NCBI RefSeq assembly: GCF_047149785.1
Contig: NZ_BAAGBE010000001.1
Coordinates: 1,550,001 to 1,614,000 of the forward strand
DNA: 64,000 nucleotides
Direction of reading: 5' to 3'
Source of the DNA: Nitrobacter sp047149785
GTDB taxonomy: Bacteria > Pseudomonadota > Alphaproteobacteria > Rhizobiales > Xanthobacteraceae
In this document: one piece after another, positions 27,908-36,678 of the stretch
Numbering within the stretch: position 1 is the stretch's first letter
How the letters are laid out: the number at the start of each line of letters is the position of its first letter
Notes under the pieces: model-generated
Seen by the model: the letters and a program-made list of their open reading frames with translations, nothing else
Database searches by the model: none
What the model was told of the DNA's origin: nothing
Translations under genes and position numbers: made by a program

Positions 27908-28036
27908 ATGAGCGTCAAAACAGGCTGGATTATCGGAGGCGCGATCCTCGCGCTGCTGGTCATTCTTTCCTACGTCTACGCCGGGAACGGCCAGCATCCG
28001 ACGTATATCCCAACGCAGACGCAGCCGCAGGGATGA
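27908..28036 (+). CDS. 42-residue small membrane protein
   Basis: MSVKTGWIIGGAILALLVIL then SYVYAGNGQHPTYIPTQTQPQG. The ATG at 27908 has a GGAGGGTG ribosome site 8-14 bases upstream. There is one N-terminal membrane helix with a short polar tail outside. No family recognised. A strong hairpin lies 175 bp downstream. Confidence 0.65.
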   Translation: MSVKTGWIIGGAILALLVILSYVYAGNGQHPTYIPTQTQPQG

Positions 28037-28523
28037 ACTGTGTGCGGTCACCCCATCCACCAAGCCAGCATCACCCTCTTGAGACAGGTCATCTATAGTT
28101 CACGCTAATTCCGCCGTTCCTGCGCTGCCGAAAGGCATCAGGCGTTCAGGAGGAGGCAGCTGCGTAAACGAGCGACGCCAAGCTCACTGCGCGGTTCTGA
28201 AGATTAAAAGCCCCCCCCGTACAGGAAACTGTGCGGGGGGTTTGGCATTTGGCGCCACGCAACCTCTCCCACCCACGCATTGTCTGGCCGGACGGGGTCT
28301 CCCAGATGCCCCAAAACCCGTCTCGCCCGCCGGTGCCCGAATCGCCGGAATGGCATTTCGTTGTCCATTTGCGCCTGGGCACCCCTCCACCCCACGCATT
28401 GCTTTGGGCCAGAGCAAAACATGGATATCAGATGTATGTATCTTTGGTGCGTCGCATGGCGGTCCGAGATCAGGGTCACCGCCACGAGAAAGGCAAGATC
28501 AACCACACCATAGGAGACTTGGC
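28037..28523. other. Intergenic region ahead of the cytochrome oxidase subunit IV gene
   Basis: 487 bp. It contains a strong hairpin at 28211-28240. A near-repeat CACGCATTG occurs at about 28275 and 28398, each followed by GG-rich sequence. TGGCATTT occurs at about 28242 and 28351, and also upstream near 27888. No convincing gene; the plus-strand frames have no ribosome site. Confidence 0.4.
28211..28240. terminator. GC-rich hairpin with GAAA loop, possible two-way terminator
   Basis: A C-run plus GTACAG pairs with CTGTGC plus a G-run around a GAAA tetraloop (12 bp, one G-T). The minus-strand reading is followed by CTTTTAA, the plus by TTT, so either direction could terminate. Confidence 0.7.
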
Positions 28524-28676
28524 ATGTCTGATCATAGCGGACCTGTTTATTCGACCGCGGAATGGATGGATTATCCGGAGCACGAGAAAACGTATAAGTT
28601 CTTCGTTAAACTAGGAACGACTTTCGCGGCCACCGTCGCCACCGTTCTCGCGTTGATGGCGATTTTCCTTACGTGA
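28524..28676 (+). CDS. aa3-type cytochrome c oxidase subunit IV, bacterial type
   Basis: 50 residues from the ATG at 28524 (MSDHSGPVYSTAEWMDYPEH), with TAGGAGA 7-13 bases upstream. The pattern DYPEHEKTYKFFVKLGTTFA followed by one membrane helix (TVATVLALMAIFLT) is the small subunit IV of aa3 oxidases (PF07835). It would sit beside subunits I/III in the inner membrane. It is separated here from any other cox gene, which is usual for this subunit. Confidence 0.85.
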   Translation: MSDHSGPVYSTAEWMDYPEHEKTYKFFVKLGTTFAATVATVLALMAIFLT

Positions 28677-28725
28677 TTATCCGCTCGTCGTTCGACGACG
28701 ACGCCTCGTAGTTCATCCAAAACAG

Positions 28726-28750
28726 TCCGCCCTCACCGGCGGGCTTTTTG
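28726..28750 (+). terminator. Likely intrinsic terminator of the oxidase subunit IV gene
   Basis: CCGCC-CTCAC-CGGCGG style stem followed by GCTTTTTG, about 50 bases after the stop. Confidence 0.7.
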
Positions 28751-28765
28751 CGTCTTTCCGCCCCG

Positions 28766-28870
28766 CTAGAGTGTTTTCAAGCGAAGTGGCTACCGGTTCG
28801 CGTAAAGAAAACGCGTCAAATCAAACCATAGAGCCCCGCTTCTGATTCCATCAGAAGCGGAACGGCTCTA
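28766..28870. repeat. Dispersed repeat family A, short form (copy A4)
   Basis: CTAGAGTGTTTTCAAGCGAAGTGG ... GGTTCGCGTAAAGAAAACGCG ... hairpin CGCTTCTGATTCCATCAGAAGCG ... GGCTCTAG, the inverse orientation of A1. The terminal CTA is the complement of the stop codon of the next (minus-strand) gene. Confidence 0.9.
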
Positions 28871-29266
28871 GGAACTCTGCAGTGCGGCGTAATTTGTCTC
28901 CATCGACTGATTGCCGGTCGTGGGATCGGTGATGACGGTATTGATCGTCATCTGGCCAGCGCTGGTCAGTTGCATCTGGGAACTGCCGACGCGGAAGACA
29001 TTGTTGGTGTTGATATAGACGCGTCCAGTCTGCAGCCCGGTATCGGCACTCTGAAAGCGGACGGTCGCGCGATACCCGCTGACGTTCGAAATTTTGAGTG
29101 TAACCGGCTTACCGTTGGAGTCCTTCGCCGTCCAGGTGCCCTGCCATTGCGATGGATCGACATTGGCAAACTTTGAGCCGGGCGGGATCGAGATCTCTGT
29201 CGGAGCGGTATAGGCCGATTGCAGAATGCTGAAGATGTTGGTCGATGACGCCGACGTGATTGCCAT
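28868..29266 (-). CDS. Hypothetical beta-rich protein
   Basis: 132 residues from the ATG at 29266 (MAITSASSTNIFSILQSAYT); an upstream reading adds a leader with no support. No signal peptide or membrane helix. The body WQGTWTAKDSNGKPVTLKIS...GYRATVRFQSADTGLQTGRV...NVFRVGSSQMQLTSAGQMTI has alternating strands like a small lipocalin-like or calycin barrel. No family recognised with confidence. The TAG stop is the edge of repeat A4. Confidence 0.7.
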   Translation of the reverse strand: MAITSASSTNIFSILQSAYTAPTEISIPPGSKFANVDPSQWQGTWTAKDSNGKPVTLKISNVSGYRATVRFQSADTGLQTGRVYINTNNVFRVGSSQMQLTSAGQMTINTVITDPTTGNQSMETNYAALQSS

Positions 29267-29595
29267 GGGTGGGTTCCGCGTCTGAATCAAGTCTGCTGGA
29301 TCAAGAAGGACCAATTGCACATTAAAGCTAATCAGGTATTAACCTTCCGCCAATGCAGCTATTCTTTGATTGGAGCGCTCTTGAACGCGGGCCGACTATG
29401 AGCTCGTGGGTGGTAAGCGACACGCCTGTCAGTTCCGGCGGATCTGACGAGCCGACATTCCTCTGCTTCGGTGCGGGTTCTTGTGTGGCCAGCCGGCGGT
29501 GTCTAATCCGCACTCCGTGCGTATCAGCAGCAACCATATTGATCACGAGATCGAATCTGGTCGCGAATTGAAACGGTAGTTCCGAGGGCGCGCCC
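29267..29595. other. Intergenic region downstream of argS
   Basis: 329 bp between two minus-strand genes. A plus-strand frame (MQLFFDWSALERGPTMSSWV...) has no ribosome site and no known family. Nothing else supported. Confidence 0.35.
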
Positions 29596-31362
29596 CTACA
29601 TCCGTTCTGGCACGTCGATGCCAAGCAAATCGAGCGATCTCTCCAGAACGAGACCGGTCAGGCGGCACATCGCGAGCCGCGACGCCCGCTCGGCGGCGCT
29701 GGGAGCCGTTAACACCGGACATTCCGGGTAGAAATGGCTGAAGCTCCGCGCGAGCGTGAAGGCGTATTCCGCCAGTACGCTGGGCTCCAAGCGCCGCGCA
29801 GCGTCGGATACGGCCGCGGGGAAGCCGAGGCACGCAAGCAGCAAATCCATTTCCGGCCGCGATGCCGGCGCCGGCATGCCAGCGCACTCCCTTCGCTCAT
29901 CCGCTTTCGCGACAATGGAGCGGATACGGACACACGCGTACTGCAGATATGGCCCGGTCCGACCTTCAAATGTCACGAACCGCTCAGGATCGAAGACGTA
30001 GCCGGACAGTCGCTCGCCGCCGAGGTCTGCGAACTTCACCGCGGCAATCCCCACCTTGCGCGCCAGCTCGGTCTTTGCCGCCTCGTCGAGGCCGATGCCG
30101 TATCCACTTTCCGCAAGACGCAGTGCCGCCTTCGCCACCGCTTCGTCGAGCAAGTCGGAGAGCCGAGCGACACCACCTTGACGGGTCTTGTAGGGCTTGC
30201 CGTCCGGTCCATTGACGGTACCGAAGCCGACATGACGCAACTCCGCGGCGCCGGAGAGCCCGGCCTTGCGAGCGGCCCGGAATACCTGCTCGAAGTGGAG
30301 TGCCTGCCGCTGGTCCACGACATACAGAATCCTCTCCGCGCCCATTCTGGCGACGCGGTCGGCCAGCGTCGCCAGATCGGTTGTCGCGTAAAGCGCGGCG
30401 CCGTCGCCCTTGGCAAGCAGCAGCGGCGGCATCTCCTTCCGGTCGTTGGCCTCGGCGATCGGAAACACGGTTGCACCGTCGCTTTCGATGGCCAAGCCGC
30501 GGCGCTTGAGATCATCGACCAGGGGGCCGATCAGCGGCTGCGCATCACTCTCGCCATTGAGGAGATCGAACCGCACGTTGAGCGAAACGAAGTCACTTTT
30601 CTGGGCCTCAAGCGACAGTGTTCGAAGCGAACGCCATAATGCCGTCAACCCGAGGTCGCCCGCCTGGAGCGCGGCGGTATCGGCGCGCGCTTCGGCCATC
30701 CGGGCGGGATCCGCAGTGCAAGCGGCGGCAGCTTCCGGGTATAGGAGTTCTAATTCGTCCACTGTCACGGGCGCGGCAGTCGGCCAAGGCCCTTCGAAAC
30801 CGGGCGCAAACCAGGGCGACGACGGCGCACGACGCCTGATCTCCGATATTAGCATGCCCAATTGCAGCCCCCAGTCGCCCAGGTGCGCGTCGGCAACGAC
30901 CTTCCACCCCAGTGCCTTATGAATCCGCCGCAGGCTTTCGCCGATGACCAGCGAGCGCAAATGTCCGACATGGAGCGGCTTGGCGACGTTCGGACCGCCA
31001 AAGTCAATGATGGCAACCCGGCCCCGACCTTCGTCGGCGATGCCGAGGTTTTCGTCCAGCCCCATCTCGGCGGCGGTCCGTCCAAGCAGAGCAGGCGAAA
31101 GCCGCATGTTGAGGAATCCAGGTCCGGCCACGGAGACTTCGGAAAACTCCGGACGCTGGCGGATCATGTCCTTGATGGCGGATGCAATCGCCCCGGGATT
31201 GCCACCGACTGCCTTTGCGGCTGGCATCGCGCCGTTGCACTGCAGGTCAGCCAGTTCAGGCCGACCTGAAACCACAGCGTGCGCATGCTCGGAAGGCAAG
31301 TTAAGCGCAACGAAGGCATCGCGAAGGATGGCATCGATTTGGGCTGTAAGCGGCTGAAACAT
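29596..31362 (-). CDS. argS: Arginyl-tRNA synthetase of the E. coli-like type (probable second copy)
   Basis: 588 residues from the ATG at 31362 (MFQPLTAQIDAILRDAFVAL). The N-terminal Add1 domain runs to about residue 100. The class I HIGH box is GGPNVAKPLHVGHLRS and the KMSKS position reads KPYKTRQGGVARL. The C-terminal DALR anticodon domain begins near FVTFEGRTGPYLQYACVRIR. It charges tRNA-Arg. The alphaproteobacterial housekeeping ArgS, as I recall it, has a KMSKR loop; the KTRxGG form here and a different N-terminus suggest an acquired or paralogous enzyme. It stands alone, without an operon partner. Confidence 0.88.
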   Translation of the reverse strand: MFQPLTAQIDAILRDAFVALNLPSEHAHAVVSGRPELADLQCNGAMPAAKAVGGNPGAIASAIKDMIRQRPEFSEVSVAGPGFLNMRLSPALLGRTAAEMGLDENLGIADEGRGRVAIIDFGGPNVAKPLHVGHLRSLVIGESLRRIHKALGWKVVADAHLGDWGLQLGMLISEIRRRAPSSPWFAPGFEGPWPTAAPVTVDELELLYPEAAAACTADPARMAEARADTAALQAGDLGLTALWRSLRTLSLEAQKSDFVSLNVRFDLLNGESDAQPLIGPLVDDLKRRGLAIESDGATVFPIAEANDRKEMPPLLLAKGDGAALYATTDLATLADRVARMGAERILYVVDQRQALHFEQVFRAARKAGLSGAAELRHVGFGTVNGPDGKPYKTRQGGVARLSDLLDEAVAKAALRLAESGYGIGLDEAAKTELARKVGIAAVKFADLGGERLSGYVFDPERFVTFEGRTGPYLQYACVRIRSIVAKADERRECAGMPAPASRPEMDLLLACLGFPAAVSDAARRLEPSVLAEYAFTLARSFSHFYPECPVLTAPSAAERASRLAMCRLTGLVLERSLDLLGIDVPERM

Positions 31363-31721
31363 CGGTCATCTCCAGAAACGAACGAACGGGATCGTATCGG
31401 CCGCGCACAAGCGCCAGCCGGTCTGGATCAGCGTCGTCGTCTCGGAAAGACCTGGATCGATGTCATAAGGAGCAGCTACTATTTTTCGGATCGCATCTCA
31501 AGTGCTCATGCGACCCGCAGCGTCGAAACGCGAGCGGAAGGCCAAGAGAGTGAATCCTTGAACCCGGCTGTGAAGAAAGGTCAGGCACACGAATGATGCC
31601 GCGATGCTGTTGTACAAAATCCGATGCTGCTGACTCAGATCCAATAAAGACAGTTGCTGTGCATCGATCCCGCCAAGATCAATGGCTCACCGTTCCGACT
31701 CCGCTCCGAATACATATATCG
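31363..31721. other. Intergenic region upstream of argS
   Basis: 359 bp. It probably holds the argS promoter. Short frames on both strands have no start signals, and the composition becomes AT-richer toward 31600-31720. No RNA leader structure was recognised. Confidence 0.35.
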
Positions 31722-32037
31722 TCACAACAGCTCAGCTCTGGCTTTCAGCCACCGGGTGACGCGGGGAGGAATTTTTCTACCACCACCGCCGGCGAGATGC
31801 GCCGCAAATGCAAGCTCGCTGGCAAACTTGTCGTTTATGCCGCATTGGATCTTGCAGAAACGTTCCACAAGTTCCGCGCCTCGTGGCGTCAACATCGCGC
31901 CCGCGTTGGGTACGAACAATCTCACCTGGATGCCTAATCCTACATTCCACATCATGGTAGGTTAGATCCATCGCGCGCGCGGCTGCTGCGATTGATCCAT
32001 GTTTTGCGATGGCCCGGAGGCCGCGCCATCGGACCAT
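31722..32037 (-). pseudogene. ModE-type molybdate-responsive regulator, fragmentary
   Basis: One frame gives MVRWRGLRAIAKHGSIAAAA-RAMDLTYH (the winged-helix start: GSI-AAARAM box). It then degenerates and a second frame continues with AGAMLTPRGAELVERFCKIQ (the wing of ModE, LTP-G-ELV-RF). An intact protein would join these with W-LI-ELN-F sequence, so at least one indel has broken it. The ligand-binding TOBE part is missing. It is probably a relic of a single-domain ModE/LysR-like gene; no molybdate genes adjoin. Confidence 0.6.
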
Positions 32038-32287
32038 CCTGTGATCGTCACCTGTCGTCTTGGCCGCGAGAGTCTCCTGAGCGAGGTCGCCGAAGGTCAG
32101 GGCATCGCGCTGCAATGGGAATCCGCGTCGGCCTCACCAGCCTCGGCGTTGTGTTCCGACAGGTTTATGGCGGCGTTGCAACACGCGGGACGTGAACTAA
32201 CCGTAACGAAGGAACTGCTGTTCCTTCGGAACGCGTACTGAGCGCGCCGGTTGTCCCCGACATTGAGCGAAAAAAGGGAGAGCCGAC

Positions 32288-32482
32288 ATGTCAGACGACG
32301 CAGACGCCACCGGTATCAACAACTCGGGAGGATCGCTCGACGCTGAGGCGAAGAAAAAGACCGGCAAGACCATGGAACAGTTGACGGAGGAAAAGAGGAA
32401 AGAACTCGACGAGAAGATCAAGAAAGGCGGGGACGAGAATATCAAGTACGCCAAGCCAGGGAGGAGCGACATCCTGCCGTAG
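32288..32482 (+). CDS. Small Lys/Glu-rich hydrophilic protein
   Basis: 64 residues from the ATG at 32288 (MSDDADATGINNSGGSLDAE), with GGGAG about 9 bases upstream. It is highly charged, with a predicted helix KKKTGKTMEQLTEEKRKELD and a tail ENIKYAKPGRSDILP. It looks like a small soluble, possibly disordered stress protein; no family recognised. A perfect 18-bp palindrome (32504-32521) lies 22 bases after the stop. Confidence 0.6.
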   Translation: MSDDADATGINNSGGSLDAEAKKKTGKTMEQLTEEKRKELDEKIKKGGDENIKYAKPGRSDILP

Positions 32483-33378
32483 AACGTGGGGCTGGTGGGC
32501 TCGGAAGGGATCGATCCCTTCGGAGCGTTCGCGCTCACGTCTTGCCAAATCCTGAGCCACCCTGGGTCAAACAGCGGCCTTCATTGTCCATTGTCGTAGA
32601 AGCGTCATGGCGCAGGCGTTCGCAGACGAGCGGACGACGCATAGCAGGGTCGCCAGAATGACGATAACTCCGTGGCTTATCCTCGGATATAGTTTGGATG
32701 CTGGTGTCAGTGTCGCCGGCAATGGGGCTGCCGGTCTTCCATACCCATTTGGCTGGCAGCCCCGCTCCGACAGCGCGCAGCGTCGCCAGAGCAATGGTGA
32801 TTGGTCGCATTGATCTCTGATGCATAAGGATAGCTGGAGCCATTCCGGCTGATGGAATCAAAGCCGGGCTCAAGGGATCCGGATCTGCTTCACTCGAAAA
32901 CGCTGTAATCTACCGCTAGGCGCGGTGCGGCGGCCGTCGCGGCCACGGTGAAGAGGTTCTGATCGCGCATCCGCATTTCGGACCGGCGAAGAAACGCGCG
33001 ATCCTCGTTATCCGGAAGTTCCTGGTGAACTACTCTCACCGTCTCACCAACGAGCAGCTCAAGCCCTCGCAATCTTCCCGTAGCTCACCGCGGCCGTCGC
33101 GCTCCATGTCGTGAATCGGGCGGGATTGTCGGAGCCGTCACCGGATGGCCCGCGATGATGCCGAATTGGGAAGCATAAGAATCTCGTGGAACCCCTCCGG
33201 GTCTTACGTCAGCCCAACGCTTGACAATGCTCAACCGTCCTGATCCGCCAAGCGCGCCATGGCCGCCCTGCCCCTCGCGCTGCGCCGAGAAGAATGACGC
33301 CGGGCCAGGCGCGCGCCCCCTGTACAAACAGTCGCAGGGCAGTCATACTCCGCGCCTGACTTGAAGGGAGGTAACGTG
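32483..33378. other. Long gene-poor stretch with repeat remnant A9
   Basis: 896 bp. It holds a perfect palindrome GAAGGGATCGATCCCTTC at 32504-32521 and a degenerate family-A repeat at 32833-32908 (GGAGCCATTCCGGCTGATGG ... CACTCGAAAACGCTGTA). Frames on both strands of 60-112 codons have no family or ribosome site and look like decayed DNA. The end carries the ribosome site of the following gene. Confidence 0.45.
32833..32908. repeat. Degenerate family A repeat (copy A9)
   Basis: The two ends of family A are recognisable (CTGATGGAATCA hairpin core; CTTCACTCGAAAACGCTGTA), but the ACGCG core is lost. 76 bp. Confidence 0.65.
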
Positions 33379-33921
33379 ATGAACGAACACGGTCGCTCCA
33401 ATCAGTTGATCTGGGGCATAGCTGTTATCGGCGTGATGTTCCTGGGCAGCATGGCCTTGGTATGGAGCAGCAACGGCCGACTTACAAGTGAAGCGAAAGC
33501 GGCGGTTCCGCCTGCGCCTCACGCGGCACCTCATGCAGACGCGACCGCCGGGCTTGAAAAGCGGGTGCTCAATCTTGAAGCCAAGATGAAGACGCCGCCC
33601 TCATTCGACACGTCGCAGATCGAAGCACAGCTCAAGGATCTGGGATCCCGCATCGCAGCCGTACAAACGCAGTTAGGCTCTTTCAAGGGAGCGGATTTCA
33701 ACACTCTCGAGGCGAAGCTGGAGACAAAGATCGATAAGGCGGGGACGACAAGTTCTGAATCCGTCAAGAAGTCGATAGGCGCTCTTCAGACGGACGTGGG
33801 AAATCTGCATACACGCCTTGATCAGCTCTCGCAGCAGGTTGCTTCTGTCGGGGAACCTGCTTCCAAACACAGCAGTTCGCACTCCTCGCATTCTTCCCAC
33901 TCGAAGTCGAGAAGAGAATAG
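33379..33921 (+). CDS. Membrane-anchored coiled-coil protein with Ser/His tail
   Basis: 180 residues from the ATG at 33379 (MNEHGRSNQLIWGIAVIGVM), decided by AAGGGAGGT 7-15 bases upstream. One membrane helix at residues 10-29, a Pro/Ala/His linker, a coiled coil from about 55 to 160 (LEKRVLNLEAKM, IEAQLKDLGSRIAAVQTQLG, LHTRLDQLSQQV), then a SKHSSSHSSHSSHSKSRRE tail. Probably periplasmic coiled coil on an inner-membrane anchor. No family recognised. Confidence 0.7.
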   Translation: MNEHGRSNQLIWGIAVIGVMFLGSMALVWSSNGRLTSEAKAAVPPAPHAAPHADATAGLEKRVLNLEAKMKTPPSFDTSQIEAQLKDLGSRIAAVQTQLGSFKGADFNTLEAKLETKIDKAGTTSSESVKKSIGALQTDVGNLHTRLDQLSQQVASVGEPASKHSSSHSSHSSHSKSRRE

Positions 33922-34129
33922 AGATACGAGCGCGGATTTGACGGCCCTGAGGCGTTGCGCCGGGAATACAGGTGCAACGCCGACAGGCGTTTGCTGATAA
34001 TCGTAGCAATCATGCCGCCGCTTGCCTTCACCTCTTTTCCTTCACTTCGCCGACAGCCGCGGCAATGTCAGGCATCCCTCGATAGCGGCGCGTCGACACT
34101 CCATAACCAAATTAAGGCCGGAGTTCAGG

Positions 34130-34846
34130 TCAACGCAGTTGGATGAAACTCTGGGCGTGAAGCAGTCGCGCAAGCAATTTTCCGAGGGCCTGCAAGCTTG
34201 GGAATAAGTCGAACGCTTCAGCCAGGAAAATGAACAAAAGCGCATGAACAATATACATGCGGCCCTCGAACCACGCGAGCAGGCGTCGAAAAAGACCCTT
34301 TGGATACGAAAACCCGGTAAAAATAAAAACGCTCGCCAATCCCAGAACGAATGCGCCAATGACATCGCTCGGATAGTGAAGCCCGACGATAATCCTGGGA
34401 ATCGCGACGATCGCCGCGACCCAGACGAAACAAAAAAGCCCGGCGGAACGCTTCTCAACAAAAACAACCGCAGCTAGGGCGAAAAACAAGGTCGCCGTAT
34501 CGCTCGGAAACGAATTCGTCCGATCCCACGGCGTTCGGGGAATGACGGTGTCGAGCGGAATGGCCAGATCTATGATCGGACGTATATGGACGGCGGTATG
34601 AAACTGCGACCAGACCGATAACATCGTCGCCAGACAGACCGCCAACAGTCCGGCCAGCATTCGAGCGCGACGCTCCGGTTGTTCGTTGGCGAACCAGAGC
34701 GCGACAATGGAAAAAAACAGCGGGAATCCTCTAAAGAGCGAATTGTTCGCGAGGTCCCAGAGGCTCTGGTTTCGCCCGCCGAATGCATTGAACGCAAGCA
34801 GGATTTCTTTATCGAGAGCCATAATGGTCGTCGTTAATGTACTCAT
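34130..34846 (-). CDS. PAP2-superfamily membrane phosphatase, altered second motif
   Basis: 238 residues from the ATG at 34846 (MSTLTTTIMALDKEILLAFN). About six membrane helices. Motif 1 ends at R89-P90. Motif 2 is NSFPSDTAT (111-119), where related undecaprenyl-diphosphate phosphatases have SFPSDH, so the catalytic His position is Thr. Motif 3 is R151...H157...D161 (PRIIVGLHYPSDV). It would hydrolyse lipid pyrophosphates at the outer face of the membrane if active. It lies near the exopolysaccharide genes, where undecaprenyl carrier recycling is relevant, but is transcribed away from them. Confidence 0.75.
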   Translation of the reverse strand: MSTLTTTIMALDKEILLAFNAFGGRNQSLWDLANNSLFRGFPLFFSIVALWFANEQPERRARMLAGLLAVCLATMLSVWSQFHTAVHIRPIIDLAIPLDTVIPRTPWDRTNSFPSDTATLFFALAAVVFVEKRSAGLFCFVWVAAIVAIPRIIVGLHYPSDVIGAFVLGLASVFIFTGFSYPKGLFRRLLAWFEGRMYIVHALLFIFLAEAFDLFPSLQALGKLLARLLHAQSFIQLR

Positions 34847-35468
34847 CGCATCAACCGGAAATGAAGGTTCGTGCAAGCGCAGATATCCAGGGGGCTTGCT
34901 ATTGCGTGCAAACTCGTCGCCGGTCAACAAGCAATCATGGCTGGCGGCCGTTCACCGGCACAAAATCCACGGCTATCGCGGCCCACACAGGGAGAGATGC
35001 GATCGGACCTCGTTTGCTGGCGCCTGAAGCGAGCGCGCGAACGTATCGCTGAATATGTGAAAACGGGATGCAAAGGACGCCCGAAGCAGATGTGCTTGCG
35101 ACGGCGACGGCGCTGTGTGGCCCGCGCCTGTAGCGTTTTCGCGCGAAGCATGTCCCCGGGGCCTGATTTCGAGGATGGATACCGGTTCGCGTGAAGAAAA
35201 CGCGTCAAATCAAGAACCTGGAGTCTTTCACCGTTTCCGTCAGAGGCAGGAAGGGGTCGATCCAAATCATGAACGTGTTCGATTCCGGCATTTCAGACTC
35301 GAGCGGGAGACGGACGGAAAGCCGCCGCACACTTTTCCTCCCCCTCCTCCCTCGCGGGGGCGACCGCCCCCTCGCCACTCGCCTATCGCCATTACCCTTT
35401 GTTGACGTTTCTTTGCGAAGGTCCGGCAAAGCGAAAACGTAACCAGAATACGATAACAGGCTTCAGCG
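34847..35468. other. Intergenic region before the exopolysaccharide genes
   Basis: 622 bp with repeat A5 at 35131-35256. The stretch 34850-35120 has no supported gene. 35330-35400 is a C/G-rich run with CCTCCCTCGCGGGGGCGACC-like sequence. A promoter for the downstream GNAT gene is likely here but was not identified. Confidence 0.4.
35131..35256. repeat. Dispersed repeat family A, long form, one arm eroded (copy A5)
   Basis: TAGCGTTTTCGCGCGAAGCA, a middle insert with TCCCCGGGGCC, GGTTCGCGTGAAGAAAACGCG, then a degenerate hairpin ACCGTTTCCGTCAGAGG. Confidence 0.75.
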
Positions 35469-36662
35469 ATGACCATGGCGGCCGTGATCGGGAGCCAGAC
35501 GGCGACGGCACAGGCGCAGTCGGGCGAGCGGCGTATCGCGCATATCGACATCCTTCATGATATGCGCGAGGCCGAGCCGATCTGGCGGCGCCTCGAGACA
35601 TCACAGTTCTCGACCCCCTATCAGCGCTTCGACTTCCTCTCTGCCTGGCAGCGGCACGTCGGAACCGGCAACGATCTTCGGCCCTGCATCATTGTCGCCT
35701 GCGACGCCGAGCGGCGGCCGTTGTTGTTGTTGCCGCTCGTGGCAGAAACCGAGAACGGCGTCGGCGTCGCCCGCTTCATGGGCGGCAAGCACACGACCTT
35801 CAACATGGCGCTCTGGCAGCGGGATTTCGCGGCCGCGGCCACGCCGGCCGATCTCGACATGCTGCTTCGCGGAATCCGCCAAGCTCCCGCGAAGCTCGAC
35901 GTGCTGGCGCTCACGCGGCAACCGCGGCGCTGGCGCGACCTGCAAAATCCGATGGCGCTGCTGCCGGGCCAGTCTTCCGCCAACGGCTGCCCGCGGATAA
36001 CGATGGCGCCGGGCGCGCCGCCGGCCGAGCGCATCAGCAACTCGTTTCGCCGTCGGCTCAAGGGCAAGGAACGAAAGCTGCAGGCGCTGCCCGGCTACCG
36101 CTACTGCGTGGCCACGACCGACGCTGAAATCAAGCGGATGAGCGACGCGTTCTTCACCATCAAGCCGCTGCGGATGGCCGCGCAGAAGCTGCCGAACGTG
36201 TTCGCCGATCCCGGTGTCGAGGATTTCCTGCGCGCGGCCTGCCTGACCCCGCTGCCGGGCGGCGGTCGCGCCATCGAAATCCACGCCCTCGAATGCGACG
36301 CCGAGGTGATCGCGATCTTCGCCGGCGTCGCCGACGGGCAGCGCTTCTCGATGATGTTCAACACCTACACGATGTCGGAGAACGCCCGCTACAGTCCGGG
36401 GTTGATCCTGATGCGGGATATCGTCGACCATTATGCCGAGCGAGGCTACACCTCGCTCGATCTCGGGATCGGATCGGACGACTACAAGCGCCTGTTCTGC
36501 AAGGAGGACGAGCCGATCTTCGACAGCTACCTGCCGCTCACCACGCGCGGCAGGATGGCCGCCCTCGGCATGTCCTCGATGGCTCACGCCAAGCGGATCG
36601 TCAAACAGACGCCGGCGCTGAAGCGGATGGCGCAGGCGCTGCGCGGCGCGCTGCGCCGCTGA
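35469..36662 (+). CDS. GNAT-superfamily acetyltransferase, CelD/BcsL-like
   Basis: 397 residues from the ATG at 35469 (MTMAAVIGSQTATAQAQSGE). An N-terminal domain with FDFLSAWQRHVG is followed, from about 185 on, by a BioF2-like GNAT domain: SNSFRRRLKGKERKLQ, then NARYSPGLILMRDIVDHYAE and LDLGIGSDDYKRLFC. Proteins of this kind are found in cellulose and EPS gene clusters and are thought to acylate sugars or lipids; the substrate is unknown. It is immediately upstream of the EPS module, though separated by repeat A6. Confidence 0.8.
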   Translation: MTMAAVIGSQTATAQAQSGERRIAHIDILHDMREAEPIWRRLETSQFSTPYQRFDFLSAWQRHVGTGNDLRPCIIVACDAERRPLLLLPLVAETENGVGVARFMGGKHTTFNMALWQRDFAAAATPADLDMLLRGIRQAPAKLDVLALTRQPRRWRDLQNPMALLPGQSSANGCPRITMAPGAPPAERISNSFRRRLKGKERKLQALPGYRYCVATTDAEIKRMSDAFFTIKPLRMAAQKLPNVFADPGVEDFLRAACLTPLPGGGRAIEIHALECDAEVIAIFAGVADGQRFSMMFNTYTMSENARYSPGLILMRDIVDHYAERGYTSLDLGIGSDDYKRLFCKEDEPIFDSYLPLTTRGRMAALGMSSMAHAKRIVKQTPALKRMAQALRGALRR

Positions 36663-36678
36663 CGACGCGATATTTCGA

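Noticed and set aside
31999..32241. 80-codon plus-strand frame next to the modE relic
   Set aside because: A faint resemblance to a LysR-type C-terminus (GQGIALQW) was not strong enough to name, and no start signal exists.
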